Below, in pieces: positions 46,841 to 56,956 of a DNA stretch of 64,000 nt. Location of the stretch: positions 22,183,789 through 22,247,788 of the forward strand of contig NC_087062.1 of the NCBI RefSeq assembly GCF_963678635.1, given 5' to 3'. Both the position numbers and the translations under genes were made by a program. The DNA comes from Symsagittifera roscoffensis. Its lineage: Eukaryota > Xenacoelomorpha > Acoela > Convolutidae. How positions within the stretch are numbered: position 1 is the stretch's first letter; every line of letters begins with the position of its first letter. Under the pieces are notes generated by a model. It was not told the origin of the DNA. It worked only from the letters and a program-made list of their open reading frames with translations, and searched no databases.

Positions 46841-49605
46841 AGATCCGCGACTAAGAAAAAGACTCTGTAAGTCGTACCGCATACCGTTTTCAGCTGGATT
46901 TTGAAGTCGCACGGCGTGTACTTATGGCGTGTTGTCAGTAATTTCTTAAGTCGCGCCAATGAAGTATTTTCTCAAGTCGCGCCGCTTAAGTCTTTTCTTG
47001 AAACGCGCAGCTTTAGTCTTTTCTTGAGTCGCGCCGCTGAAGTCTTTGCTTAAGTCGCGCCGCCAGTCTTTTCTTAAGTCGCGCCGCTTAAGTTTTTTCA
47101 TGAGTCGCCCACTTTGGGCTTTTCTTAGGTCGCGCCGCTTAGGTCTTTTCGTAAGTCGAACAGCTTAACTTTTTTCTTAAGTCGCCCCGCTTAAGTATTT
47201 TCTTAAGTCGTGCAGCTTAAGTCTTTTCTTTGGTAGCGCCGCTTAGGTCTTTTCTTAAGTCGCGCCGCTTAAGTCTTTGCTTGAGTCGCGCCGCTTAATT
47301 TTTTTCTTATATTGCGCAGCTTCAGTCTTTTCTTAAAACGCACCGCTTAAACATTTTCTTAAGTCGCACCGCTTAAGTCTTTTCTTAAGTCGCGAAGCTT
47401 AAGTATTTTATTTGGTAGCGCCGCTTAAGTCTTTTCTTAAGCCGCGCCGTCGCTCTTATCGTAAGTCGCGCCGCTAAAGTCTGTTCTTGAGTCTCGCTGC
47501 TTGAGTCTTTTCTTAAGTCGCGCCGCTTGGGTCTTTTCGTAAGTAGCGCCGCCTAAGTCTTTTTTAAATCGCTCGCTCCACTTAGGTCTTTTCTTAAGTA
47601 GCTCCGCTTAAGTCTTTTCTTAAGTCGCGTTGCTCAAGTCTTTTCTTAAGTCGCGCTGCCTACATCTTTTCTTAAGTCGCGCCGCTAAAATCTTTTCTTA
47701 AGTGGCGCCGTTTAAGTCTTTTCTTAAGTCGCGCAAATTAAGTATTTTCTTTGGTAGCGCCGCTTAAGGCTTTTCTTAAGCCGCGCCGTCGCTCTTATCT
47801 TAAGTCACGCCGCTAAAGTCTGTTCTTGAGTCGCGCTGCTTGAGTCTTTTCTTAAGTCGCGCTGCTTGGGTCTTTTCGTAAGTAGCGCCGCTTAAGTCTT
47901 TTCTTAAGTCGCTCGCTCCACTTAAGTCTTTTCTTAAGTCGCGCCGCTTAAGTCTTTTCTTAAGTCGCGCTGCTCAAGTCTTTTCTTAGGTCGCGCAGCT
48001 TGAGTCTTTTGTTAAGTCGCGCTGCTTAAGTCTTTTCTTAAGTGGCGCCGTTTAAGTCTTTTCTTAAGTCGCTCGCTCCGCTTAAGTATTTTCTTAAGTC
48101 GCGCCGCTTAAGTCTTTTCTTAAGTCGCGCAGCTTAACTCTTTTCTTAAGTCGCGCCGTTTAAGTCTTTTCTTAAGTCGCGCTGCCTACATCTTTTCTTA
48201 AGTCGCGCCGCTAAAATCTTTTCTTAAGTGGCGCCGTTTAAGTCTTTTCTTAAGTCGCGCAAATTAAGTATTTTCTTTGGTAGCGCCGCTTAAGGCTTTT
48301 CTTAAGCCGCGCCGTCGCTCTTATCTTAAGTCACGCCGCTAAAGTCTGTTCTTGAGTCGCGCTGCTTGAGTCTTTTCTTAAGTCGCGCTGCTTGGGTCTT
48401 TTCGTAAGTAGCGCCGCTTAAGTCTTTTCTTAAGTCGCTCGCTCCACTTAAGTCTTTTCTTAAGTCGCGCCGCTTAAGTCTTTTCTTAAGTCGCGCTGCT
48501 CAAGTCTTTTCTTAGGTCGCGCAGCTTGAGTCTTTTGTTAAGTCGCGCTGCTTAAGTCTTTTCTTAAGTGGCGCCGTTTAAGTCTTTTCTTAAGTCGCTC
48601 GCTCCGCTTAAGTATTTTCTTAAGTCGCGCCGCTTAAGTCTTTTCTTAAGTCGCGCAGCTTAACTCTTTTCTTAAGTCGCGCCGTTTAAGTCTTTTCTTA
48701 AGTCTCGCCGCTTAAGTCTTTTTCTAAGTCGCACCGCTTAAGTCTTTTCTTAAGTCGCGCGGCTTCAGTCTTTTGTTAGGTCGCGCTTGTTAAGTCTTTT
48801 CTTAAATCGCGCCGTTTAAGTCTTTTTTTAAGTCGCGCCGTTTAAGTCTTTTCTTAAGTCGCTCGCTCCGCTTAAGTCTTTTCTTAAGTCGCGCCGCTTA
48901 AGTCTTTTCTTAAGTCGCTCGCTCCGTTTAAGTCTTTTCTTAAGTTGCGCCGCTTAAGTCTTTTCTTAAGTCGCGCCGCTTACGACTTAAGAAAAGACTT
49001 AAGCGGCGCAACTTAGAAAATGACTCAAGCGGCGCGTCTTAGTAAAAGACTTAAGCGGCGCGACTTAAGAAAATACTTAAGCGGAGTGACTTAAGAAAAG
49101 ACTTAAACGGCGCGAATTAAGAAAAGACATAAGCGGTGCGAGGGACTTAAGAAAAGACTTAAGCGGCGCGACTTAAGAAAAGACTTAAGCGGCGCGACTT
49201 AAGAAAAGACTTAAGCAGCGCGACCTAATAAAAGACTTAAGCGGCGCTACTTAAGAAAAGACTGATGGCGCGACTTAAGAAAAGACTTAAAAGGCGCGAC
49301 TTAGGTACAGAATTGAGCGGCGCGACATAAGAAAAAGACTGACGGAGCGATTTAAGAAAAAACGGACGGCGCGACTTAACAAAAGACTGACAGCGCTACT
49401 TAGGAAAAGACTTAAGCGGCGCGACTTAAGATAAGAGCGATGGCGCGACTTAAGAAAAGACTTAAGCGGCGCTACTTAAAAAAAAAATTAAGCGGTGCGA
49501 GTTAAGAAAAGACTTAAGTGACGCAACTTAAGACAAGACTTAAGCGGCGCGATTTAAGAAAAGACTTAAGCGACGCGACTTAAGAACAGACTTAAGCGGC
49601 GCGAG
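46841..49605. mobile_element. Foldback-like array FB-3
   Basis: The left end CCCGGGTTGAGATCCGCGAC (46841-46860) resembles the FB-1/FB-2 terminus. The body is about 100 copies of a 26-bp unit made of TTAAGTCTTTTCTTAAG and TCGCGCCGC, running rightwards to 48973 and in inverted orientation from 48983 to about 49605. The hinge is a perfect inverted repeat of 32 bp with a 9-nt spacer (48942-48973 and 48983-49014). No matching CTCGACCCGGG end was found on the right, so the element may be truncated. Confidence 0.75.
47651..48702 (+). repeat. 526-bp higher-order duplication inside FB-3
   Basis: The block 47651-48176 repeats at 48177-48702 with an exact 526-bp offset, recognisable by the irregular units GCGCTGCCTACATC and GCGCAAATTAAGTATTTTC. 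The two blocks look nearly identical, while a third related block around 47394 is more diverged. Confidence 0.8.
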
Positions 49606-49682
49606 GTAGTGGTGGGGAGGGGTGTTCGAGGCGAGGGATTTTTAAGTGAGAACGAACCTACAATTGGACTTATAAATTAATC

Positions 49683-49901
49683 GGCTCTTCTCCAGCCCCC
49701 CCCCCCTATGATATTTTCTAAATCCAATATATGAAAGTCAGTTTAAACTGCCTTTTTATTACTAAACTGCGTCAAAACGTGTCAGCGTGAACAGATGAAC
49801 TAATTTGTACTGCATTTTTAACATGCAAAATGCCGTGTGAAAAACTTTTGAACTGTTGTTTTTATGATTTTTTCGAGGGGGTGGGAAACTGGAAAAGAGC
49901 C
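49683..49901. mobile_element. MITE-like element M3
   Basis: 219 bp from GGCTCTTCTCCAG to CTGGAAAAGAGCC, with C and G runs inside the ends. The interior ACATGCAAAATGCCGTGTG occurs in inverted orientation in M4. Confidence 0.7.
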
Positions 49902-49983
49902 GAATATTCCTGACAAAAAACCGGCTTAGTTTATCATTAAATTGGTTTTTATGGACACTGGGAGGTTAAAAATTGCAAATTCT

Positions 49984-50168
49984 GGCTCTTTTTCCTCAGC
50001 CCCCCCCCCCCACCTCACTCAAACATGAATTTTATGGTCTAACGAGTGGTTTTATAAGGTTTGTCATGGCCTAATTAGTCGGCATGTCAATTTTCATGAC
50101 AATCGGTTAAAGTGAACAGTAACTTCAAATATAAAAATTTGCAGGTGGGGGGGAAAGGAAAAAGAGCC
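49984..50168. mobile_element. MITE-like element M2
   Basis: 185 bp from GGCTCTTTTTCC to GGAAAAAGAGCC. It matches M1 (35592-35791) in the opposite orientation over its whole length, for example at TCTAACGAGTGGTTTTA. Confidence 0.75.
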
Positions 50169-50837
50169 CAATTTCTGAATGATCGCGTCAAATCAGCTAT
50201 TGCTCTTGACCAAGATCACGGATTTTCAAGGATGGATTTTTTTCTAATCGAAAATGATTAGATTGAATGAGTTTCTTATGCCAAATTTATGCCGAATTAA
50301 AATCGTATCAGGTAATTTCACAACAAAATGCGGGATTTTTGTTTGAAATTTGTTTTATTGAGATCTCAATTCATTTTCACAAATGACTTAGTTATAGACT
50401 AATAAAAAACCAATGAAAGTGAGTAAATTTATGATTTCGATTATCTTTCAGCAAAATGCAGCCCCCTTTATTTTCGTTATTCAGTCTACTGACTAAATTT
50501 TTGTTTTGCGGTTTGGTTTTTTTCCAGTATAGGAAAAAGGAAAAATGAACACAGTCTGGGAGGTAAATGTTTTATGACTGGAGGGGAAGGGGGCTTTAGA
50601 AAGAAAGAGCCAGTGTATTGTCTATCAAAAAGCAATTCTTTTCGACTTTTAAATAAAAACTTTAGCGCAATTCCTCCTTTCATTTTAGGCCATCGTGAGT
50701 TTTTCACTCAAGAAAATTTTAATGAGGCAATTAAATTTTAAAAACCAGCATTTTAAGACTTCTTATTTTTTACTTTTGTTACGCGCTGTCACGGCTATGC
50801 TTGAGCGGATTTGGGGGGGGGGGGGTATGATGTGTTT
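50169..50837. other. Non-coding stretch with a decayed inverted-repeat fragment
   Basis: No gene. 50515-50620 has TTTTTTTCCAG, GGAGGGGAAGGGGG and GAAAGAGCC, perhaps another worn MITE of the M type. A G-run of 10 lies at 50811-50825. Confidence 0.4.
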
Positions 50838-50942
50838 GAAAGCCCCCCTCAGGGATTTGACATCCTACCTACAAATGGGTCCCACTCTGTACTATTTTGA
50901 AATGTCCGTTTTTGACTGACAGGCCCTAAGATTTTCCCAAAA
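50838..50942 (+). repeat. Dispersed repeat, second copy of 5665-5765
   Basis: CCCCTCAGGGATTTGACATCC through TGTACTATTTTGAAATG to GGCCCTAAGATTTTC parallels 5665-5765. Confidence 0.55.
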
Positions 50943-50965
50943 TGTCCCTAGAAAACCTAAGATTT

Positions 50966-51191
50966 GGCTCTTTTCCAGTGTTTCCCCCCCCCCCCCGTGT
51001 AAAAATTCAAAAAAAAGCTGTTAAAAAATTGTTCACACGGCATTTTGCATGTAAGAAATGTTGTGAAAGTTTGTTCACTTGTTCACTGACAAGTTTTAAT
51101 GCAGTTTATAGCATGAAAATTCATTTTAAACAAGTTTTCATTTATTAAATTTCCGAAAAAATCAAAAGGGGGTGGGGGGAACTGGAAAACC
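50966..51191. mobile_element. MITE-like element M4
   Basis: 226 bp from GGCTCTTTTCCAGTGTTTCC to GGGGGGAACTGGAAAACC. Same subfamily as M3, in opposite orientation (shared CACACGGCATTTTGCATGT). Confidence 0.65.
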
Positions 51192-52301
51192 TATATTTCG
51201 TGTTTTTAATTCATGAACAAACGCTTGTCATGATACAATTTTATATTACAAAAAATGCTTTTGCAATTTTCATGAAAAAATTTGTTGATAAAAAGTATGG
51301 CAAAAAGCTTGTTACTTAAGGCCAAAATTTTGCAAAAAGTGTCTACTATGAAAATCCATTGTATGGAAAAAAGACTTGTCATGCTTTTTTCCTAGTTTCT
51401 TGGTCTATGAAAAACTATAGAATAGTATGAGAAGCTTTTTTTAAATCATTTTAGAAGTTTAAATGATAGACCTTTGTTGTCAACCCGGGCAGATGGGCGG
51501 GCGAGATATAACAATTAGTTGAACTGAAAATCAACAGAAGAGATGAAATAGACTATTTGGTTGGTTTTGACTGCATTTGTTGATTTGAGCTAATTTTTAG
51601 CTATGGTTTTTTCCTCTATATTTTACCGAAGACATTAGTGCTAACTTTTGATAATAAATTCTGTACGTGGTTATTGCAAACTAAAAAAAGTACTAAACAC
51701 ACAGCAAATTAGTACCTAGCCAGTACCCTAATACCCTAGTAGATCATCGAACCCAATTTATTTACGATTAACAAACTTTCCAAAACATTTCAGAAACTGT
51801 TCTAAAAGCTAAGAAAAACAATTGAACTATAACAAATCGTCCCAAATTTTTCCCGAATCTTGGGTAAAACCTATAAAAAGTCTTATTCAGTCGTGCTTTT
51901 TATGGTGCTAGATCCCTTCATTTTCCGTAACAACTCACCATCAACCCTACAAAAACACATCAGTGACACTCTTAAATCAGTATCAGGTTAATATTTTAAT
52001 TTGAGCACAAGCAACAAACAAGGCAACCAATTACTTTTTTCAAAGACACCCCAAAGTGTGTAAAACAGAAGAGCGTGATAATCTGGCACAATGCAATCGT
52101 CATTCCTTAAATAAGCAACGGTCGAACAAAAAGGAACCTCGTCGCCAAATAACTTGCAATTTTGAAACAATACAAAACAGAATAGTTGCCAATCTTTATG
52201 TTTGTGCAGCCTCTACGGATTCTCAAGGCTTATGACGCTTATTTTAAACAGGACTTCCAACAATTAGTTTGACAAATAATTAATTCAAAAATAAATATAA
52301 T
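51192..52301. other. Non-coding AT-rich stretch
   Basis: No gene or repeat recognised. A 60-codon minus-strand ORF at 51988-52170 has no family features. Confidence 0.45.
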
Positions 52302-54050
52302 TGTTGTAACATTCGCCCGGAAGATACATATCGACGGAAAATAAAGCTAGGTCCTAAGACGACTGGCCAACGTCTAAACAGAGCTTTACATGTTTTTCAC
52401 TGTCTCTACCAAAGCCAGTTCTTTTGGTGGTCTTTCTAACATCGGGTCGACAAAAACGTTACTGTTCTCCGGCTTCGACCAGAACGCTCAAATCAACTTA
52501 TTTACATGAAGAATCAGTGAGCTCATGGCTGGGTCTCAGTATCCCCAGACCACGAGGTCACTCCTAAAAACAGGGCTACCACTACTTCTTGAATTATGAT
52601 TGTTTTTGTTCAGTTGATAAAAATCATCATCTCCATCGAAGATGGATCAACCCTTTCCCCCAACTCCTAGCTTCTCATCGTTTCAAAATGAATTCAGATG
52701 TTAATTAAATTCAATTCAGGACATATTAGTGAAGTTAAAAGTTTATATCAAATGCTATGAGTTTCAGTCCCGAGACCCCTCCGGATTCTCGAATCCGGGG
52801 AAATAAGACCTCTATTTTCCTTCCGGAAGGCTGTCTTCTACCCTTCACCGTTGTTCGCAACGGCCTTGCAACTATTGCAGCGACACAATAGTTGCAACTA
52901 GGAACAGTCTCTGCTATTTCTGCTCGTCTCTAATTCCGATTCTAAGTTTTTCCGTTGTTTTCGTCGCAACTACTGTTGTTGTTGTGTTTTATTTCGGTTT
53001 CTCTGCCAAAATGGCCGTTTCTGACGTTTCTCAGAAATATGACTTCATACTTCGAAAATTTAAAAATTCGAAACACCAGAATTTTCTAGCCTTCACAGTT
53101 TGGCTAATCGTTCCAATCACACTGCTAATCCTTCAAAACTGCTAATTCGGAAGGTTAGCTGCTAAAATTTCGAATCTGCTTTTTCGTCCATTCTGGTCGA
53201 GTGTCACGTACTCCCCGGAGAGTCCGGTCAATGTCCCCATTGAATCTCGCAATGATCGTAAAATTGGTACAGTGTCATCGAACAGAATTTACAAAATGCA
53301 CGAAATTACTTTTATCCGCGTCATATCGACTCACTGCAGAATATAAATGGCATCATACTACATCACTATAGCCTTCCAAATTTTTCACTAATCTGCACAT
53401 TGAGGATATGATCTAAGATAAAAACATCTTTTCTGACTTCCAATGTCAATGTCCTGATTTAAAACTTTTTCTCCTAGATTTTAAAAGATGTTGGTTTGCA
53501 GAACAGTCCTGCCAGCCAACAAGCTAAAATAATCCTACTATGCTTCTTCCCTTCGGAAATCTTTCTGGTTATTGTCCTGAATATTAAAACTAAGGAACTC
53601 TGTGGTTAGAAAGAACAATGAAACAATCTCCCTCTTCAAGAGATTACCCAAGCCTTTCATGTCACCACAAAATGATCAGTTCTCCTAGTTGATTAAAAAC
53701 AATCATGCAGGCTGGAATATTTTAATATACTCTTTACTCAAGCCTTTCTAAATAAATAGTAAGTGTCTCTAAAGCCACTAACTAAAATCAAAAAGCAAAT
53801 TTATAAATGCAACAAATTCTTTAATGTCCAAAACTCAACTAAACGTTTCAGTTTTCAATTACAACTTGGTTGCTTGGTTTCTCACTTGAGTTTTTTCACA
53901 CACATAAAACAATTCTGAGTTTTAACTTCTTCTTTTTCGTCACTCCTTTGTTTCTCGTCTTTTCGTCGTTTAGAAGTTCCAAAACTTCTCAATTCTTCCA
54001 AATTTCTTTCTTTTTGCATCTTGTTCTTTCGACCATTTGTCAATGTTCCA
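52302..54050 (-). repeat. Candidate 3' terminal repeat of Gypsy-3
   Basis: On the minus strand a polypurine tract AGGAGGAAGAGA (54062-54051) is followed by TGGAACATTG, and the region ends at 52302 with AATGTTACAACA. The inside is non-coding and contains hairpins at 52788-52806 (CCGGATT-CTCG-AATCCGG) and 52866-52897 (TTGCAACTATTG with a perfect inverse, 8-nt loop). Without the 5' copy the limits cannot be confirmed. Confidence 0.3.
52866..52897. repeat. 12-bp perfect hairpin
   Basis: TTGCAACTATTG (52866-52877) and CAATAGTTGCAA (52886-52897) are exact inverses, separated by CAGCGACA. Confidence 0.75.
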
Positions 54051-54193
54051 TCTCTTCCTCCTGTGACACTGACTCTGCACTTTCAGTTTTTGTGTCTTGC
54101 AACACATCGTTAGCTATTCTGACGCTGTTGGAAGCAGTTCTCCAACAGTTCTGCTCTCCTACCCTCTGTTTGCAACAAGGTAGGGGATCCACG

Positions 54194-55405
54194 TTAGGTT
54201 CTCTGTTTCTGCAGAAGCTGTTGTGGAGACACAACGTCACGTTTCTCTTCAAATCTTCCTTCAACATCTCTTCTTCTCCTTTCCACTACGTTCACTTGTC
54301 CTATTGTGTTATTAGAGGGCAGTCCCTCTAGGTCAGCAAATCTCAAGGCCGTCGTGGAGTTGAAGTTTATGCCAGCGGCTATCAACCAGTCTACGCCTGT
54401 TATCGAGTACAGTCTACTAACGGATAGCCTCGCTCCATTCAGCATCCTCCTGGCATCCTCGATGAAGCTCACCGCCTGGAGATCCAGCTTCATTAGTTCG
54501 TCCTTGTACACATGCCAGGGAGATGGTATGGGCCTTGACCACATCAACGAGCCTCTATCCGGGCGTCTCTCCTCTCGACTGGTACTTTTCGTCTCCGATC
54601 TCATGTCTGATCTAGACGTGCTAGTTGTCTCTTCCATCGGGTTGACAGGCCCTAGTCTTCTCCTAGGATGAATGGTCCTCCTCACCGGCGCTTCTCCCAA
54701 TCGATCTTGAACGTCTGTTCTTTGATTTGGTTCGCTGGATCTCTGCTGTCTATAGTTCGTGACAGCCGGGACCGTCCCTAAGCGTGTTTCCAGGCTAGGA
54801 GGCACAAAGGTGGTAATCAACGTTTCGTTCGATGCTCCTTCCTCCTTTAGCACTCCTGTGTCAAAGAGTTCTACTTCCAACTCATCCAACCGCTCTTGGA
54901 AGACTCGGTTCAACCAAGCCTGTCCTTCTATACTACTGAAGTGGATGCCGTCCGTGGTCAGCCTGGCTTGATCCATAGCTCTCAACTCATGTTCCATGTC
55001 CATGAGGATCATTCTTCCAGCATTCCGACTTGCGAGGTTCCTCAAGATATTATTCCACCTGACCACTCCTTCGTTGTGCCTTCTCCCTGTTGCTGTCAAG
55101 CTCAGTTGAATTTCTGCCAGAGAGTAGTAAACAAGCACACCATCATTGATTCCCATAGTGCTTCCTCCTCATCCGAACCTCTCGAGATGTTATTCGTTCC
55201 AACCAGGATCATCACATTGGGGATCCTCCCTGGATTCATTAGTTCCACGATCCGATATAACTGGGCTATCGTCGCGCCTCCGAAGGCCATCACCGTGGTG
55301 ACCCACGAGGTCCTCAAATTCGACAGCACTCTGACCAAGCTGTCTTCCAGTATCAGATGAGATGACCCGAGTGGTGGTTGCTGCAGGTTTATAGCCGGGC
55401 TCCAA
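54194..55405 (-). pseudogene. SGNH/GDSL-type hydrolase domain of Gypsy-3 ORF3, broken
   Basis: SGNH hydrolases are serine esterases/lipases with four sequence blocks. All four appear here in order, but across two frames. A block I candidate is ISSDTGRQL (SDT in place of GDS), near 55370. Block II is MAFGGATIAQL (about 55295). Block III is VMILVGTNNISRG (about 55200). Block V is TTDGIHFSSIEGQAW (about 54940), with the Asp and His. The chain starts in the frame of 55405, moves to the 55338 frame for blocks II-III and returns to the 55156 frame for block V, so at least two indels are present. The 300-residue C-terminal part is hydrophilic and unrecognised. Similar esterase ORFs are known from LINEs and from some rotifer LTR elements. 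Confidence 0.65.
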
Positions 55406-55458
55406 GTCGCTCGATTGAAGCAGGCCCTCGGATCTGTCTCATGAACTCCCGTGAAATT

Positions 55459-56562
55459 TTATTTCAATTGATTATTATTTTGCACGTCTATTATGCGAGA
55501 CACTTTCTTCGCTGGCATCTTCCGTATTCTTCTCTCTGGGGCCCTCGAGCTCCCCATGAGTGGTGTCACGTCACTTATCCCCTGTCTGATCACGGTCTGG
55601 GAGAGTCGTACTCTGCCCGTGTCGTCAATCGTTCCATAGGGTGCAGTCACCCCGGAACCTTGTGCATTCTTGTTGGCGACTAGTCGTCCAGCTGTCTCTA
55701 TCAGCCTCTTCACCGTTTGTTCCACGACTGGGTCACCCAAGGGGTCACTAGGGTCCGGGATTGTCACTCGACCTGTTGCTGTCGGGAGTCGTGTTTCCGT
55801 TGTCTGATTCATTTCTCGAGGCGTCAAGAGTTCCATCGGGGACTGCCCACGAGGAACACTCCTTGCAGGTATCACGTTCTCCACGGCCGTTGTCAACGCC
55901 ATCCGCTCTTTGTAATCCCGCCTCAAGCGCTCAATCTTTTCGCTCTGCTTTTTGCTGCAGTCTTCGAGCAATCTCTTCCACATATCCCTATCTTCCTCCG
56001 TACTGAGCATGGTCTTAGTCATCTCACCCAGCTCCCTTCTCGTCCTTTCCAGTTCGTCCTTAATCCCATCCAGATCTTGCATGGTTTGGTTCGTCTGAAC
56101 CTTTTGTTCTACTTTCGCCCTCTTTGGTGGCACAGCTACTCTCAGTGGTGAACCAGACGAGGCAGCCTCGCTGTTCATCTCCTGATGCATTCTCGTCAGC
56201 CCAGGTTTGGGCTTGGAGGGCATAGGCATTTCACTTGGTTGGTAAGTCCTAGAACTTCCCAATCCAGGCTCATTCGCCAAGTCACTCCCTGAGAGAGCCC
56301 CGTTTCTCCACCTCATCACTCTTATGTTCGGGCGGTCTAGTACTCTCCTCTCTCCGTATGCTGCCATCAATAGGACTTCCGTGGGGCGGTCCCCACGGTT
56401 GTCATGCCCCAAGATGTTTATCAGGGCGGTCAACAACATGACTACCTCTGGGTCCTCCAGAGCGAAGTCTCGATCCATTAGCCGAAGATAGATCGCATCT
56501 ATCGTCGGTCCTACATATGCCTCTGCCAGGTCCATCAATTCATCCAAATTGGAATTATCCAT
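55459..56562 (-). pseudogene. Coiled-coil N-terminal half of Gypsy-3 ORF3
   Basis: A 367-codon frame starts at an ATG 56562. Residues 1-80 form an acidic/hydrophobic helical domain. Residues 80-165 are low-complexity Pro/Ser. Residues 165-225 are a heptad-like coiled coil rich in Glu/Lys/Arg (DELERTRRELGEMTKTML, then DMWKRLLEDCSKKQSEKIERL). The rest is Pro/Thr-rich with a basic end. The reading is followed within 54 bp by the SGNH domain, so both halves were probably one protein of about 770 residues. It is separated from pol by 390 bp of AT-rich spacer. Confidence 0.55.
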
Positions 56563-56569
56563 TCTGTTG

Positions 56570-56950
56570 TTCAGGTTCGATTTGATTTGATTTCAAGGTT
56601 TGACTCAAGTGAGCAATTAAACGATCAATCAGGATCTAGAAAAGAGGTCACGAATATCACACTTGTCAGTTTCACCTTAACTTATGTTTAAAATTCATTT
56701 ATAAACAGTCAGATAAAAAATTTTGATCCTAAAATTAATTAAAATCAATCTGTCTTTAAAAATTTGGAATTCGACCTAAGATTGGACAGTCCAAACTTTG
56801 GATCTATTCCTAAGATTAGATCGTCATTCAGTTGTTCATGGTCACTAATCCCTTCCTGCCCAAGATCTTAATGACATAACACATGACATAACATAACACA
56901 CATATCACACACATCGCACAAGCTAGTCTTTAGCCTAACACCCTCTCGCA
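56570..56950. other. AT-rich spacer between pol and ORF3 of Gypsy-3
   Basis: About 390 bp with no reading frame, rich in ACATAACACA-type repeats near 56880. It is too short to hold two terminal repeats, which argues that ORF3 belongs to the same element as pol. It might carry a promoter or splice site for ORF3; none was identified. Confidence 0.4.
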
Positions 56951-56956
56951 CGTCAC

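Noticed and set aside
46841-49605. Regularly spaced repeats that could suggest a CRISPR array
   Set aside because: There are no unique spacers, the unit is contiguous and inverts midway, the context is eukaryotic and no cas genes are present.
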